Of a DNA stretch of 64,000 nt, positions 56,401 to 64,000 are shown in pieces. Source of the DNA: a virus. A model generated the notes under the pieces. The model saw only the letters and a list, made by a program, of their open reading frames with translations. It was not told where the DNA came from and made no database searches. Position 1 is the first letter of the stretch. Every line of letters begins with the position of its first letter. The stretch covers positions 1 to 64,000 of IMG/VR virus record IMGVR_UViG_3300037010_002425; one strand, 5' to 3'. A program made the translations under genes and the position numbers.

Positions 56401-57104
56401 ACGTAGTCGACGTGAACGTTGACGCCGTAGATGGGCTCGTCGGCGGCATCTCGGTACTCGGCGCGTTCTGCCCAGGAGAGGCCGTGTTGCTCGTCTTCCA
56501 GGAATTCCGTGAGGCTGGTCGGCTTCTTTCCGTTAATCGACGTGATGTAGAACATCATCAACCGGCTTGCGATCTCGTCGGCGTGGTTCCGGCGAAGTTC
56601 GGCCTCGATGGCCATATCCTTCACGTACGACGGCCGGAAGTTAACGACCTTGCCGGTAGAGAGTTTCGTCGAAAACTCGCGTACGCCCTTCCGGATTTCC
56701 GGGTCGCCGTCGCTGATTTCACACTTCGACAAATCGACGGGGAACATGGGCGCGTTGCGATGCGCCTCGCAGCGCTTGTTCGGGCACGGGCGACGCGTAC
56801 GAACAAGGTCGCCGAGGGTGTGCCGGCGCAGCGCGATTACCGCGAAGAAGTAGTCGGCCTGCAACATCCGCCCGAACAGCGTGTTAGCGCGCTTTTGCGA
56901 CTCGGTATCGGGGGTGACCTCCATGCCGTCATAGCCGATGATAGCGCGCTGCAGGAAGGTGTGTTCGAGCCCCTCCCCCATATTGCGGTCATTGGCGAGA
57001 TAGTCTTCGTCGCTGCCGTTAAGCTGGCGAATGGTGATCGTTTTCACGACCTGATTGCCGGTGTCCAGGATGCCGTTGGGGAGCGGAAGGGTGACGGTTT
57101 TCAT
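56220..57104 (-). CDS. Tail assembly chaperone (gpG-like), 294 aa
   Basis: The first gene after the tail tube and before the tape measure. The N-terminus VTLPLPNGILDTGNQVVKTI and RQLNGSDEDYL, and two zinc pairs (CPNKRCEAH near 107 and CPRCQQEW near 238), match tail assembly proteins of contractile-tail phages. In the zero frame it continues 40 residues past a slippery TTTTTTC and ends EKSEP. A -1 shift there joins it to the next frame. The ratio of the two products usually controls tail assembly. Confidence 0.8.
   Translation of the reverse strand: MKTVTLPLPNGILDTGNQVVKTITIRQLNGSDEDYLANDRNMGEGLEHTFLQRAIIGYDGMEVTPDTESQKRANTLFGRMLQADYFFAVIALRRHTLGDLVRTRRPCPNKRCEAHRNAPMFPVDLSKCEISDGDPEIRKGVREFSTKLSTGKVVNFRPSYVKDMAIEAELRRNHADEIASRLMMFYITSINGKKPTSLTEFLEDEQHGLSWAERAEYRDAADEPIYGVNVHVDYVCPRCQQEWTAPLSMGRSFFYPGREKGTFLTGTATPSRESGRTLSSWLKPTDGAQEKSEP
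56343..56349 (-). promoter_or_regulatory. Programmed -1 ribosomal frameshift site, T TTT TTC
   Basis: On the coding strand the zero-frame codons are AGT TTT TTC, giving the classic X XXY YYZ heptamer T TTT TTC exactly in register. Slipping back one base leads into the frame that ends at 56161. A GC-rich stretch follows that could fold into a stimulating structure. Phages with long tails use this device between the two tail chaperone frames. Confidence 0.85.
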
Positions 57105-57135
57105 GAGTGTTTCTCTCTTTTTAGATGCTGTTCGA

Positions 57136-57168
57136 GGAAAAGGCCCGGAGCCGTAAAGCTCCGAGCCC
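57136..57168 (-). terminator. Rho-independent terminator after the tail tube gene
   Basis: The minus strand reads GGGCTCGGAGC, a 5-base loop, GGCTCCGGGCC (one G-U pair), then TTTTCC. Placed between tube and chaperone, it would let sheath and tube be made in much higher amounts than chaperone and tape measure. Confidence 0.85.
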
Positions 57169-57199
57169 TCTTACACCTAGCACAAGTCCAACTCGCGTT

Positions 57200-57706
57200 T
57201 CAGACGGGCTTAAAGCCCTCGATGACGAGGATCATCTGCTGCATCGAGTTGTTATTCGAGTTGAAGTCCAGCTCGCTAAAGGGCCGGTGGCCCTTCGGCC
57301 AGCACTGGTAGACTTCCCAGCGCTTCGCCTCGGAGCCGTCGTTATTGAGCTGCACGATCGTGACGTCTCGGCGGAACGTCGCGGAGCCCGACGGGCCCTT
57401 CTTGGAGATGTTGAACACCTGGTTGCTCCAGGCGAGGATGTCCTCGTCTCCCGCGCCGGCGGCGAGAATCTGCCCGCGTTCGAGGGTGATGTCCGGGTAG
57501 GTCGTCTTTCCAGGCGCCTTCTGCACGGTGGTGTTGGTGCCGCCCTCGCCGTATTCGATAACCGTAGTATCCGAGGAGAGAGGCGAGCACTTGGCGAAGC
57601 CGAAGCGCGCGAAACCGTCAATCTCCACGAGGAAGTTGAAGGTCTTCAGCGGGTCTTCCGCCATCGTGCGGTTGTTGTGCGTGGTGAGAATGTTCCGAAG
57701 GTTCAT
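57200..57706 (-). CDS. Tail tube protein (T4 gp19-like), 168 aa
   Basis: Forms the inner tail tube. The family signature is clear: DPLKTFNFLVEIDGFARFGFAKCS, then TTVQKAPGKTTYPDITLERG, then LAWSNQVFNISKKG, and the final MILVIEGFKPV strand. Located right after the sheath gene, as in other contractile-tail phages, with a terminator behind it. Confidence 0.92.
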   Translation of the reverse strand: MNLRNILTTHNNRTMAEDPLKTFNFLVEIDGFARFGFAKCSPLSSDTTVIEYGEGGTNTTVQKAPGKTTYPDITLERGQILAAGAGDEDILAWSNQVFNISKKGPSGSATFRRDVTIVQLNNDGSEAKRWEVYQCWPKGHRPFSELDFNSNNNSMQQMILVIEGFKPV

Positions 57707-57718
57707 CGTTGGCTCCTA

Positions 57719-60124
57719 TCAGGCCGCCTTCGCGACGGCGGGCGCCACGGAGACGTTGATGTTTTCAGTGGTGTTCGGGACGCTGACGTTAGAGTCGACC
57801 TGCATGATGTTGGCCGAGACAACTTCGTTGCCGTTGTTGTTTTCGTCAACCTGCGTCTGGAAAGCTTCCTCTTCCGACGCGCCAGTGAGGTCCCCGCGCT
57901 TCCACATCGCACGGTAAAACGAATCCACGGAGCGCTTCACGCGAGCGCGGCCCGAGGCGTCGTTAACGAGGAAGAGCGCGAAGCGGAGACCGATGCGGAG
58001 GCTCTCCCGGATGTAGATGTACGTCTGACGCACGTGCATCTGGCCCCAGGTACCCGGCTCACCCGTCCGGCTCCCGCAGATGACGAAGCCGCCGTCTTCG
58101 AGCTTGTCGACGGGGTTAATGTAGGCGTCGTAGAGGTCGTCGCGGTCGTCGTCCTCGATGTCCGGAAGGTACTCGCTGAGCCCGTCGACGGTGGAGAAGC
58201 GCCCGTAGATGTCCCCCGCAGGCGCCTGCTTGAGGCCAGCGTCGGCGAGGGTCTTCACGAAGCGCCCCATCGCCCACCCGTCAATCGGGAAGGTGTTCTG
58301 CAGCCCTGTGGTGACGTCCGTTGCGATCACGTGCTGATGGAACCACCGCGTGAACGACGACGCCCCGACGATTTCCGCCTTGAACGTACGGGTCTGCGCC
58401 GGCGTGTAACCAGGCGGCGAGCTGAGAACGGCCTCGACGGTGGTCCGATCCTCGCAGTAGTTGCGAAGGGCCTTTTTGATAGAGCCCGCCGTGGTGAATC
58501 CGTACACGCCCGGAATGGCCGCGAGCCGCACGTCACGAACCGTGTTCATCGAGTAGATGCCGGTCTTTGCTTCCTTCGTCCCGACGTAATCGGCGTCGAC
58601 GAACACCGTCGCTTCGGTGCCGCCAGTGAGGCTGTCGCCGACGGAGGTATTCGCGACAACGGGGCGAAGGTCTCCGCCGTTAAAGGCGGCACCGATGTCC
58701 GAGAACGCCACAAGCACGTCATCCGCGCCAGTGTTCGTCTGATTAATGACGTAGTTCTTCCCGGCGAGAGCGGACATGCGGAGACCCGACATCGAGGGCC
58801 GCGCCGGCACGCCATCGTCGAAGATGGTGAGCGAAAACGTCTCGACGTAGATTTTCGTCGTCGCGGCAGCAAGAGCTGGCGTGGTGACAGGAGCCGTAAA
58901 AACGACCTTCGTCCCGCCGCGAATCTCGCTAACGACGCCACGGGCGAGCGAGGCGCCATCCTGCAGACGGAGCGTATCGCCCACCGCGATGCGGGAGATG
59001 ATGCTCGCGCTGAGCCCGTCGAGAGAGGTAATGGTTCCCGCCGAGATAGGCGCCGGAATCGACGAAGCGATAACCGTGTCCTGCGCGGTAGCGAGCACGG
59101 AGTAGCGGTTGCTATCGACGCCAGGCCCGGAAGCCGTCGCCGTGAGCACCGGCACAACGGACGCGCCGTTGGCGGTGTGAACGGCCGTGTCAAAGCCGCT
59201 AATCTTCGCGACGCCGAGGCCGCTGGTGAGTTGCACCGAGCCCGTTCCCGTCGTAGACGAGGCCCAGGTAACGGCGTGGTTGGCGGTGTCCGGCGTGGTA
59301 ACGCTGCCCGCGAAGGTTGCGTTAAAAAGCCCGGCAAGCTCCGTCTCGGTCACCGCGAGGGAATCGACGACGTTCGAGGCGCCGCCGCTGGTGAAAGCCC
59401 CCGCGGCAAGGCCGAGGGAAGTGAGCACGGTCGCCGAAGTCGCGGCAGCGACGCTACCCGAGGCGCCCGAGCCAGCCTTGTCGGTGCGAATCTTGAGTTG
59501 ACCGGCCGCATCGACAGCCGCGCCGCCCACGATGACAGCGTTGATTGCTGCAAGGTACTTCGCCTGCGTGTTCTCCGTTCCGTCGAACGTGATGACCTGC
59601 GCGACGCCTCCGATAACGAGATCGAGGTGAGACGCAGCAGCCACGGCAGCGTAGGTTGCGCCTGCGCCAGTAACGCTCGCCTGCTTCGCGTTAATGGTGA
59701 CGGTGAGGTTAGCCCCCCCGTTTACCTTTCCGACGAAGGTATCCCCGTCTTTCAGCGCAGCAGGGAAGGCGTTCGGGGCGCTCGCGAGTTGCCCGATGGC
59801 CGAGGCCGACTGCGCGTTGAGGACGAGCGAAGCAGCCGTGTTGGAGCCGCCCGACGAGCCGACAATCCGGCAGAAGTAGAGAACGCGGCCACCCTCGGCG
59901 AAGAACGCCTGGACGCTGTTGCCGACGACGGGGTTGGCGGGGTCGGCAGCGCCGAAGATGCGCTTCCACTGCCCGAAGTTTTTGACCTGGATTGCGCGGT
60001 TGGCGGGTCCGCGAAGCGTTCGGCCAGCCATCCACGAGATCCCAAGGGGGGTTCCCGCGATGCGCTGAGTGACGTTCGCCTTCTCGGTTACCTTGACGCG
60101 CGGGCTTCGATTTCCTGTAGCCAT
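57719..60124 (-). CDS. Tail sheath protein, 801 aa
   Basis: The contractile sheath. The N-terminus (GISWMAGRTLRGPANRAIQV, NFGQWKRIFGAADPANPVVGN, AFFAEGGRVLYFCRIVG) and C-terminus (AMGRFVKTLADAG, QMHVRQTYIYIRESLRIGLRF, FQTQVDENNNG) match the phage sheath family. A large middle insertion (about 100-420) of Ala/Thr/Gly-rich beta sequence makes it longer than usual and probably forms exposed domains. Confidence 0.92.
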   Translation of the reverse strand: MATGNRSPRVKVTEKANVTQRIAGTPLGISWMAGRTLRGPANRAIQVKNFGQWKRIFGAADPANPVVGNSVQAFFAEGGRVLYFCRIVGSSGGSNTAASLVLNAQSASAIGQLASAPNAFPAALKDGDTFVGKVNGGANLTVTINAKQASVTGAGATYAAVAAASHLDLVIGGVAQVITFDGTENTQAKYLAAINAVIVGGAAVDAAGQLKIRTDKAGSGASGSVAAATSATVLTSLGLAAGAFTSGGASNVVDSLAVTETELAGLFNATFAGSVTTPDTANHAVTWASSTTGTGSVQLTSGLGVAKISGFDTAVHTANGASVVPVLTATASGPGVDSNRYSVLATAQDTVIASSIPAPISAGTITSLDGLSASIISRIAVGDTLRLQDGASLARGVVSEIRGGTKVVFTAPVTTPALAAATTKIYVETFSLTIFDDGVPARPSMSGLRMSALAGKNYVINQTNTGADDVLVAFSDIGAAFNGGDLRPVVANTSVGDSLTGGTEATVFVDADYVGTKEAKTGIYSMNTVRDVRLAAIPGVYGFTTAGSIKKALRNYCEDRTTVEAVLSSPPGYTPAQTRTFKAEIVGASSFTRWFHQHVIATDVTTGLQNTFPIDGWAMGRFVKTLADAGLKQAPAGDIYGRFSTVDGLSEYLPDIEDDDRDDLYDAYINPVDKLEDGGFVICGSRTGEPGTWGQMHVRQTYIYIRESLRIGLRFALFLVNDASGRARVKRSVDSFYRAMWKRGDLTGASEEEAFQTQVDENNNGNEVVSANIMQVDSNVSVPNTTENINVSVAPAVAKAA

Positions 60125-60135
60125 ACGATTCCTCC

Positions 60136-60861
60136 TTAAAGGATTAGAAGAGACTGTGCGGGAAGCTCATAGCTCCATTCCGCGGTTTCGTCGCTGTAAG
60201 CTTCGACGTTGTAGGTGATTGCTAGGGCAAACTCGCGATCAACATACCCGGTAAGGGCCGCCTCTCGCGAGTCGAGGTCTTGTGTGTCGGTGTGAAGCAT
60301 ATCCCACGTACGAATTGTGCCGTCCGCCATCCGCACGCGAATGAAGCTCCGCGGGGGAAACGCGCGATACACGTAGTTTTGCAGGAAAGAGCGAAACCCG
60401 ACGTCCTTCGCATAGGCGCGGATTTCGACGGAAACGTCGTAGGGGCGTTCCATCGTCCGGCGGCGTAGAAGCGCCGGAACAAGCAACGTGTCCCCGTCGT
60501 CGAAAACAATCTCCCGGCGAGGGCCCACCTCCTCGACGTAGTGCTCCGAGGTCACGGTGCTGGAAACCGGGACAGCTTCCGTGTAGCGCGGTTTCGCCGG
60601 CCCGAGGTTGAAGGTAATCGACGGGTAGGCGCGGTCCGTTAGGTTGCCGTCGATTCCGAACGGATGAATGGACACCTGGACGCGGGCGGCAGCTTGGCCC
60701 GGCTGTCGGATGTTGGCCTCGAAAGTGCTCTTCTTAATGGGAGCAACGCGACCCTGCTGACCACTTTCGAAGTCGTTAATCCGCGGCAACGGCGGGACGT
60801 AGTCAGGCCCGCGCCCTTCAAGTCGAGCCCGCACCGATTCAGAGAGAGCCAGCGATAGCAT
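60136..60861 (-). CDS. Neck or tail-completion protein, 241 aa
   Basis: ATG 60861 follows AAGGAG at good distance. A TTG two codons earlier is less likely. The protein is beta-rich with many charged residues (VQVSIHPFGIDGNL, REIVFDDGDTLLVPALLRR, FPPRSFIRVRMADGTIRTWD). No clear family. Position between a gp10-like protein and the sheath suggests a tail terminator or connector. Confidence 0.65.
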   Translation of the reverse strand: MLSLALSESVRARLEGRGPDYVPPLPRINDFESGQQGRVAPIKKSTFEANIRQPGQAAARVQVSIHPFGIDGNLTDRAYPSITFNLGPAKPRYTEAVPVSSTVTSEHYVEEVGPRREIVFDDGDTLLVPALLRRRTMERPYDVSVEIRAYAKDVGFRSFLQNYVYRAFPPRSFIRVRMADGTIRTWDMLHTDTQDLDSREAALTGYVDREFALAITYNVEAYSDETAEWSYELPAQSLLIL

Positions 60862-61273
60862 CTTCAATCTCCTTGCCTACGGCCCCAGCTTCGCGCTCCA
60901 AAAACAGGGCCGTAGGCCGCTGGTGGGGCCGGGCCGGGATGTCACCAGCTCCGTATTCGAGAAGGTCGCCGAGGGCTTCGTTAGTGAGGCCGTCGCCGTG
61001 GGACCCGGTAGGGCCGATGCCGAGTGTCCGCCCGTCCACGGTAGACCGCCAGCTCTTGAGGTAGCGGCCAGTTCTAACGAGAGTCGGCTTTCCGTCTGGC
61101 CGGCGCTTAGGCACCAGCGAGAAGCTTCCGTCGGCAATCGAGCGTTTCAGGAATTCGATAGCCCGCTTCCCGAGCCGCTCTAGTGCCCGCTTTTCCGCCT
61201 TGGCGTAAGAAAGGCGAGCCCGCCGGATGCCGGCGAGCCCTTCTGCGAAACCGGTAAAATGCATTTTAATCAA
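60839..61273 (-). CDS. Head-tail connector, HK97 gp10-like, 144 aa
   Basis: A helical N-terminal region (RARLSYAKAEKRALERLGKRAIEFLKRSI), then LVRTGRYLKSWRSTVDGRTLGIGP and a C-terminal YGAGDIPARPHQRPTALF, the pattern of gp10/minor tail or neck proteins. The start is uncertain: TTG 61273 has GGAGG five bases upstream and overlaps the previous stop codon, whereas the first ATG (61264, MHFTGFAEG) is too far from that site. Overlaps the next gene by 23 bases. Confidence 0.65.
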   Translation of the reverse strand: MIKMHFTGFAEGLAGIRRARLSYAKAEKRALERLGKRAIEFLKRSIADGSFSLVPKRRPDGKPTLVRTGRYLKSWRSTVDGRTLGIGPTGSHGDGLTNEALGDLLEYGAGDIPARPHQRPTALFLEREAGAVGKEIEDAIAGSL

Positions 61274-62691
61274 GTGAACCTCCACGCATCGGCGAACACG
61301 TCCGCGAGCCCGGAAGGCGACAATAGCGCAATGTCGGCCGTTCGCCCGCGAAGGTCTGGATTAGCGAAAACCGGGGTTGTGAGCGTGAGCAGGCTGCTGG
61401 TCAGAGAGACGACGGGCATCTCTTTCCCGTAGAGCGTCGCTCGGGTGCCGGGCACGAAGTACCCGGAAATCGCCACAGTGTCTCCGCCCTCGATTCCGCC
61501 CACACGCAGCGACAACGAGGAAAAGTCGATGTCGCGATTATTGCCGAGCCGAAGAAACCTCGAACGAAACGGCAGCGTGTGGATTCTGACAACGTTCGAG
61601 GGCACAACCTCGCGGTTAGAGTCCATGAGGTACAGGCGGTAGAAGTAGTCGGTGTCCGGCTCGACGGGCTTTCCGCTCCCGTCGTAGAGAATGCCATCGG
61701 TGAACGCGCAGTAGGCAACGCGGCGGTCGTACATCGCGCCGAAAACCTGAAGGCTGGTCCCCGGCTGGTTCGGCATCGCGCCAGGCAGGTAGCCCGCGGC
61801 GAGCATCCCAGTCGAGTTGCGCTCTACCCGGGGCTGCGTGTCTCGCCAAAGCTCGTAACGCGCGAAGCCCTCGTCTCGGAATTCCGAGCTGCGAAGGCGC
61901 ACCAGCGTGTCCTCGACGTCCCCCTGATTCGGCTCCAGCAAGGTCGGCGGGGTCGGCGGAGTGTTTCGACGCATCGGCGCCACGAGCCCGAACCGCAGGC
62001 TTCGCCGCGTGAGAGAGCCAACGATGATGTCGCCTGTCCCGATATTCTGCTCGTCCGCTTTCGCTACCGGGACGAAACGCGCGTTGCTTTTCCGCTCCGC
62101 CTCGTAGCGGGCATCCTGGTCCTGGGCGAGCTTCAGCAGGGTGTCGGCGTCGTCCCCCATACCCTTTCGCCGGCCGGCATCGGCCGCCAGGGCACGGAAA
62201 CAGGCCGCCTGGGCCTTCATGAGCACGTAGGGGTGTTCGTGAGGGGGAACCGTCGAAACGCTCGCGTAGTTCGGATTGTGTAGCGCAATGGCCTGTTCGA
62301 GGATGACTTCGAGTTCGCCGTCGCTCCAGACACGGTGCTTGAGGGTAATGGCATCCTTCGCGTCGCTAGATCCGTCTAGCTGCAGGTCCACCGCAGGGTG
62401 CTCATTGCGGATGTTCGGGTCGGGAATGAGGGCCCAGCCACGCAGTTTAGCGATGGCGTTGATGACGCGCCCCACAGTCGAGTACCGAGGCTCCTGCAGA
62501 TTAAAGCGGAACGCTTCCACGGTTCCCTGCCCGCGGACGACGGATGCCGACAGGCTGCCGTTGCTAATCTCCAGAAAAGCCGATTGGCACTCTCCCGTCG
62601 CTGTAAGCGAGAATGCTGCGACGTTCGCCCGGTCGTCTGCCAAGGCAGCTCGCAACCGAGCCAATAGAGTCTTTTTCGCGCTTCCAGCCAT
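61270..62691 (-). CDS. Virion protein with FnIII- and IPT-like parts, 473 aa
   Basis: No single family fits. The first 180 residues are mixed alpha/beta (LEVILEQAIALHNPNYASV). A Pro-rich linker (RRNTPPTPPTLLEPNQ, about 237-252) leads to a domain that reads like fibronectin type III (FARYELWRDTQPRVERN; YFYRLYLMDSNREVVPSN). The last 90 residues resemble an IPT/TIG fold (EGGDTVAISGYFVPGTRATLYG). Position between capsid and sheath genes suggests a neck, whisker or head-fibre protein. Confidence 0.6.
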   Translation of the reverse strand: MAGSAKKTLLARLRAALADDRANVAAFSLTATGECQSAFLEISNGSLSASVVRGQGTVEAFRFNLQEPRYSTVGRVINAIAKLRGWALIPDPNIRNEHPAVDLQLDGSSDAKDAITLKHRVWSDGELEVILEQAIALHNPNYASVSTVPPHEHPYVLMKAQAACFRALAADAGRRKGMGDDADTLLKLAQDQDARYEAERKSNARFVPVAKADEQNIGTGDIIVGSLTRRSLRFGLVAPMRRNTPPTPPTLLEPNQGDVEDTLVRLRSSEFRDEGFARYELWRDTQPRVERNSTGMLAAGYLPGAMPNQPGTSLQVFGAMYDRRVAYCAFTDGILYDGSGKPVEPDTDYFYRLYLMDSNREVVPSNVVRIHTLPFRSRFLRLGNNRDIDFSSLSLRVGGIEGGDTVAISGYFVPGTRATLYGKEMPVVSLTSSLLTLTTPVFANPDLRGRTADIALLSPSGLADVFADAWRFT

Positions 62692-62717
62692 GGTCTTGTC
62701 TCCTAACTCTTACAGAC

Positions 62718-62750
62718 AGAAGGGCCCCCGTTTGCGTCGGGGGCCCTTTC
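62718..62750 (-). terminator. Rho-independent terminator
   Basis: A perfect GGGCCCCCG/CGGGGGCCC stem (62722-62730 with 62738-62746) lies four bases after the gene ending at 62754. On the minus strand TTCTGTCTG follows. The T-rich flank on the plus strand means it could also work in that direction. Confidence 0.75.
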
Positions 62751-62753
62751 TAT

Positions 62754-63035
62754 TCAGCCTACGATGCTGATCCAGCCGTTCTGCGCCAGCGTTTCCGCGT
62801 GACTCGGGTCCATCAGAATCTCCGCGCCCTTTCGAGCCTTGTAGATTCGGTAGCCCATCGAGGCGTCGAGGTCCTTCAGGAGGAAAACGGTCACCTCCTG
62901 AGTGGCCTCCTTCTGTGCCGGGGGAGCAGCGGGGACTTCCTTTTCGGCGGCCTCCGCTTCGGCGATTGCGGCTTCGGTGGCGATCTCTTCGGGGGTCTTC
63001 GCCGCTGCGGGAGCGGCAGTTTTGGTAGCAGCCAT
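62754..63035 (-). CDS. Hypothetical protein of head region, 93 aa
   Basis: An Ala/Glu-rich disordered N-terminal half (about 1-45) is followed by a small ordered domain (VTVFLLKDLDASMGYRIYKARKG, then AETLAQNGWISIVG). Small proteins like this next to capsid genes are often decoration or connector proteins. No specific family is recognised. A terminator follows directly. Confidence 0.6.
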   Translation of the reverse strand: MAATKTAAPAAAKTPEEIATEAAIAEAEAAEKEVPAAPPAQKEATQEVTVFLLKDLDASMGYRIYKARKGAEILMDPSHAETLAQNGWISIVG

Positions 63036-63052
63036 GTTCCAGTCCTCCAGTG

Positions 63053-63439
63053 TCAGGCCGCGCCGGCAGCGGTGAGGTAGGGGGCCGCGTTATTGACCGG
63101 AGCCGCCGCAGAGAGCGCGACGAAGAGGATGGCGACGACGTCACCAATGGCGTAGCCGCCGGCGCCGACGGTGACGCGGGCATAGCCCTTCGCGGTGACT
63201 TCGACGCTCGTGATGGCAATCGGCTTGATCGTGCGGACGCCGGCCGAGGCCGGGCCGACAACCTGCGCGACAAAGGGCACGAGGTTGGGATTGGCGTCGA
63301 GCTTGACGCCGGTGTCGAGCTTGATGTCGAGGGTATCGGTGGCCGCGAGGGCTGCCGTCACCACGTGCTCGACGAGAATCATGTTGCCTTCGGTGACGCC
63401 GGGATGCGTGTGCCGACCAGTAGTGTTGAACGCTGCCAT
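63053..63439 (-). CDS. Putative head decoration protein, 128 aa
   Basis: Ala/Val/Thr-rich, all-beta-looking protein (MILVEHVVTAALAATDTLDIKLD, VEVTAKGYARVTVGAGGYAIG). It is similar in size and composition to phage head-stabilising or decoration proteins and lies directly after the major capsid gene. Assignment rests on position and composition only. Confidence 0.6.
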   Translation of the reverse strand: MAAFNTTGRHTHPGVTEGNMILVEHVVTAALAATDTLDIKLDTGVKLDANPNLVPFVAQVVGPASAGVRTIKPIAITSVEVTAKGYARVTVGAGGYAIGDVVAILFVALSAAAPVNNAAPYLTAAGAA

Positions 63440-63503
63440 GTTCGTAGCTCCTCAGAAGAGTGTTGCGATTAGAGAGAACCGAGCACGCGGTGGGACGCGT
63501 TAT

Positions 63504-64000
63504 TCAGGCAGTTTCAAGGGCGAGGATGTGCTTCGTCTCAAGAAGGCCCGAGCCCCAGATCGAGTACCAGGCGAGGGCGTGCTCACGGCCGAAGTCCTGC
63601 ACGCCGTTGTCGCGCATCTCGACGGGAAGGCCGACGGCGTGGCCGTAGCTGTACTCGCCGAAGAACAGCGCGACGTAGATCGGAATCGAGTTCGTGCCGC
63701 CAAAGGTGGCCGTCGCGAGGTTGATGTCGAACGCCGGGTCGACGTAGTCACCCGTATCCGAATCGAGAGCGCCGTTAGCGCCGTTCTTCGCCATCGACGT
63801 CGAGATGAAGCGAACGTCGTTCCAGCGACCGACTTCGCCGGTAAAGATCGGGGTCGAGCCAACGTAGTATTGCGCGTTGGTCCAGCCGGCCGACTTTCGC
63901 ATCTGCGTGAGCTGGTGGGGGTGGCAGACGCAGAGATAGAAGTCGCCATCCCACTTCGGGGCGTTCGACGTTTCGAGCGCTTCGGTGGCAGCGTAGATTT
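63504..64000 (-). CDS. Major capsid protein, N4-gp56-like, C-terminal part (cut by window edge)
   Basis: The frame is open to the right edge, so only the C-terminal 165 residues are visible. DFYLCVCHPHQLTQMRKSAGW, YYVGSTPIFTGEVGRWNDVRFI and the later IPIYVALFFGEYSYGHAVGL match the N4-gp56 type of HK97-fold capsid proteins. An internal ATG at 63902 is a Met within the protein, not the start. The N-terminal part lies beyond the window. Confidence 0.85.
   Translation of the reverse strand, partial: IYAATEALETSNAPKWDGDFYLCVCHPHQLTQMRKSAGWTNAQYYVGSTPIFTGEVGRWNDVRFISTSMAKNGANGALDSDTGDYVDPAFDINLATATFGGTNSIPIYVALFFGEYSYGHAVGLPVEMRDNGVQDFGREHALAWYSIWGSGLLETKHILALETA

Noticed and set aside
57125-60139. 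A 1004-codon open frame on the plus strand
   Set aside because: It is antisense to the tail sheath and tube genes, with Arg/Val/Asp-rich shadow composition. The minus-strand proteins match known families, and the region carries no plus-strand ribosome binding site.
1-64000. Transfer RNA genes
   Set aside because: I saw no convincing cloverleaf with a TTCGANNC-type arm in any of the intergenic stretches. A tRNAscan-SE run would be decisive.

Overview
This window is part of the genome of a large tailed double-stranded DNA bacteriophage with a contractile tail (myovirus type). Every gene I could support lies on the minus strand, so transcription runs from high to low coordinates. Genes are packed tightly, often with ATGA, GTGA or TAATG stop/start overlaps, and good purine-rich ribosome binding sites are common. 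The DNA is moderately GC-rich. The host cannot be named from the sequence. The right edge cuts into the major capsid gene and the left edge cuts into a small unknown gene, so the genome is larger than 64 kb.

Read in the direction of transcription, the right part (about 64.0 to 35.7 kb) is the virion module. It runs from an N4-gp56-type capsid protein through head/neck proteins, tail sheath, tail tube, a tail assembly chaperone pair with a clear -1 frameshift heptamer, tape measure, tube-initiator/hub proteins, a gpV-like spike, a gp25-like wedge and baseplate J. It ends with two very large receptor-binding proteins (one with an SGNH esterase, one a beta-helix spike), a small membrane protein and a fibre made of about 22 copies of a 21-residue repeat.

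The middle (35.7 to 17 kb) holds genome metabolism: a UvsW-like helicase, DnaB helicase, DnaG primase, a gp32-like single-strand binding protein, family A DNA polymerase, a RecA-like recombinase, a RecB/Cas4-like Fe-S nuclease and two small PD-(D/E)XK nucleases. Inserted between the two helicases (29 to 34 kb) is a cluster of likely host-interaction genes: a papain-like protease, two lipoproteins, a protein with a RyR domain, a KGG-motif protein and a DUF1599-like protein. A SpoVS/Alba-like protein lies near the nucleases.

The left part (15 to 7.5 kb) carries a 7-deazaguanine DNA-modification pathway (QueD, QueE, FolE and a DpdA-like transglycosylase) without a visible QueC, plus many small unknown genes. 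One of these is a free-standing ClpX-type zinc-binding domain (4.4 kb). A 1.3-kb gene-free region (1.3 to 2.7 kb) with four TGTATACRGTG repeats is the best candidate for an origin or control region. Across the replication and accessory proteins two short tags recur, a KLKLK-type end and a Pro-Gly-Lys repeat tail. I know of no described function for either.
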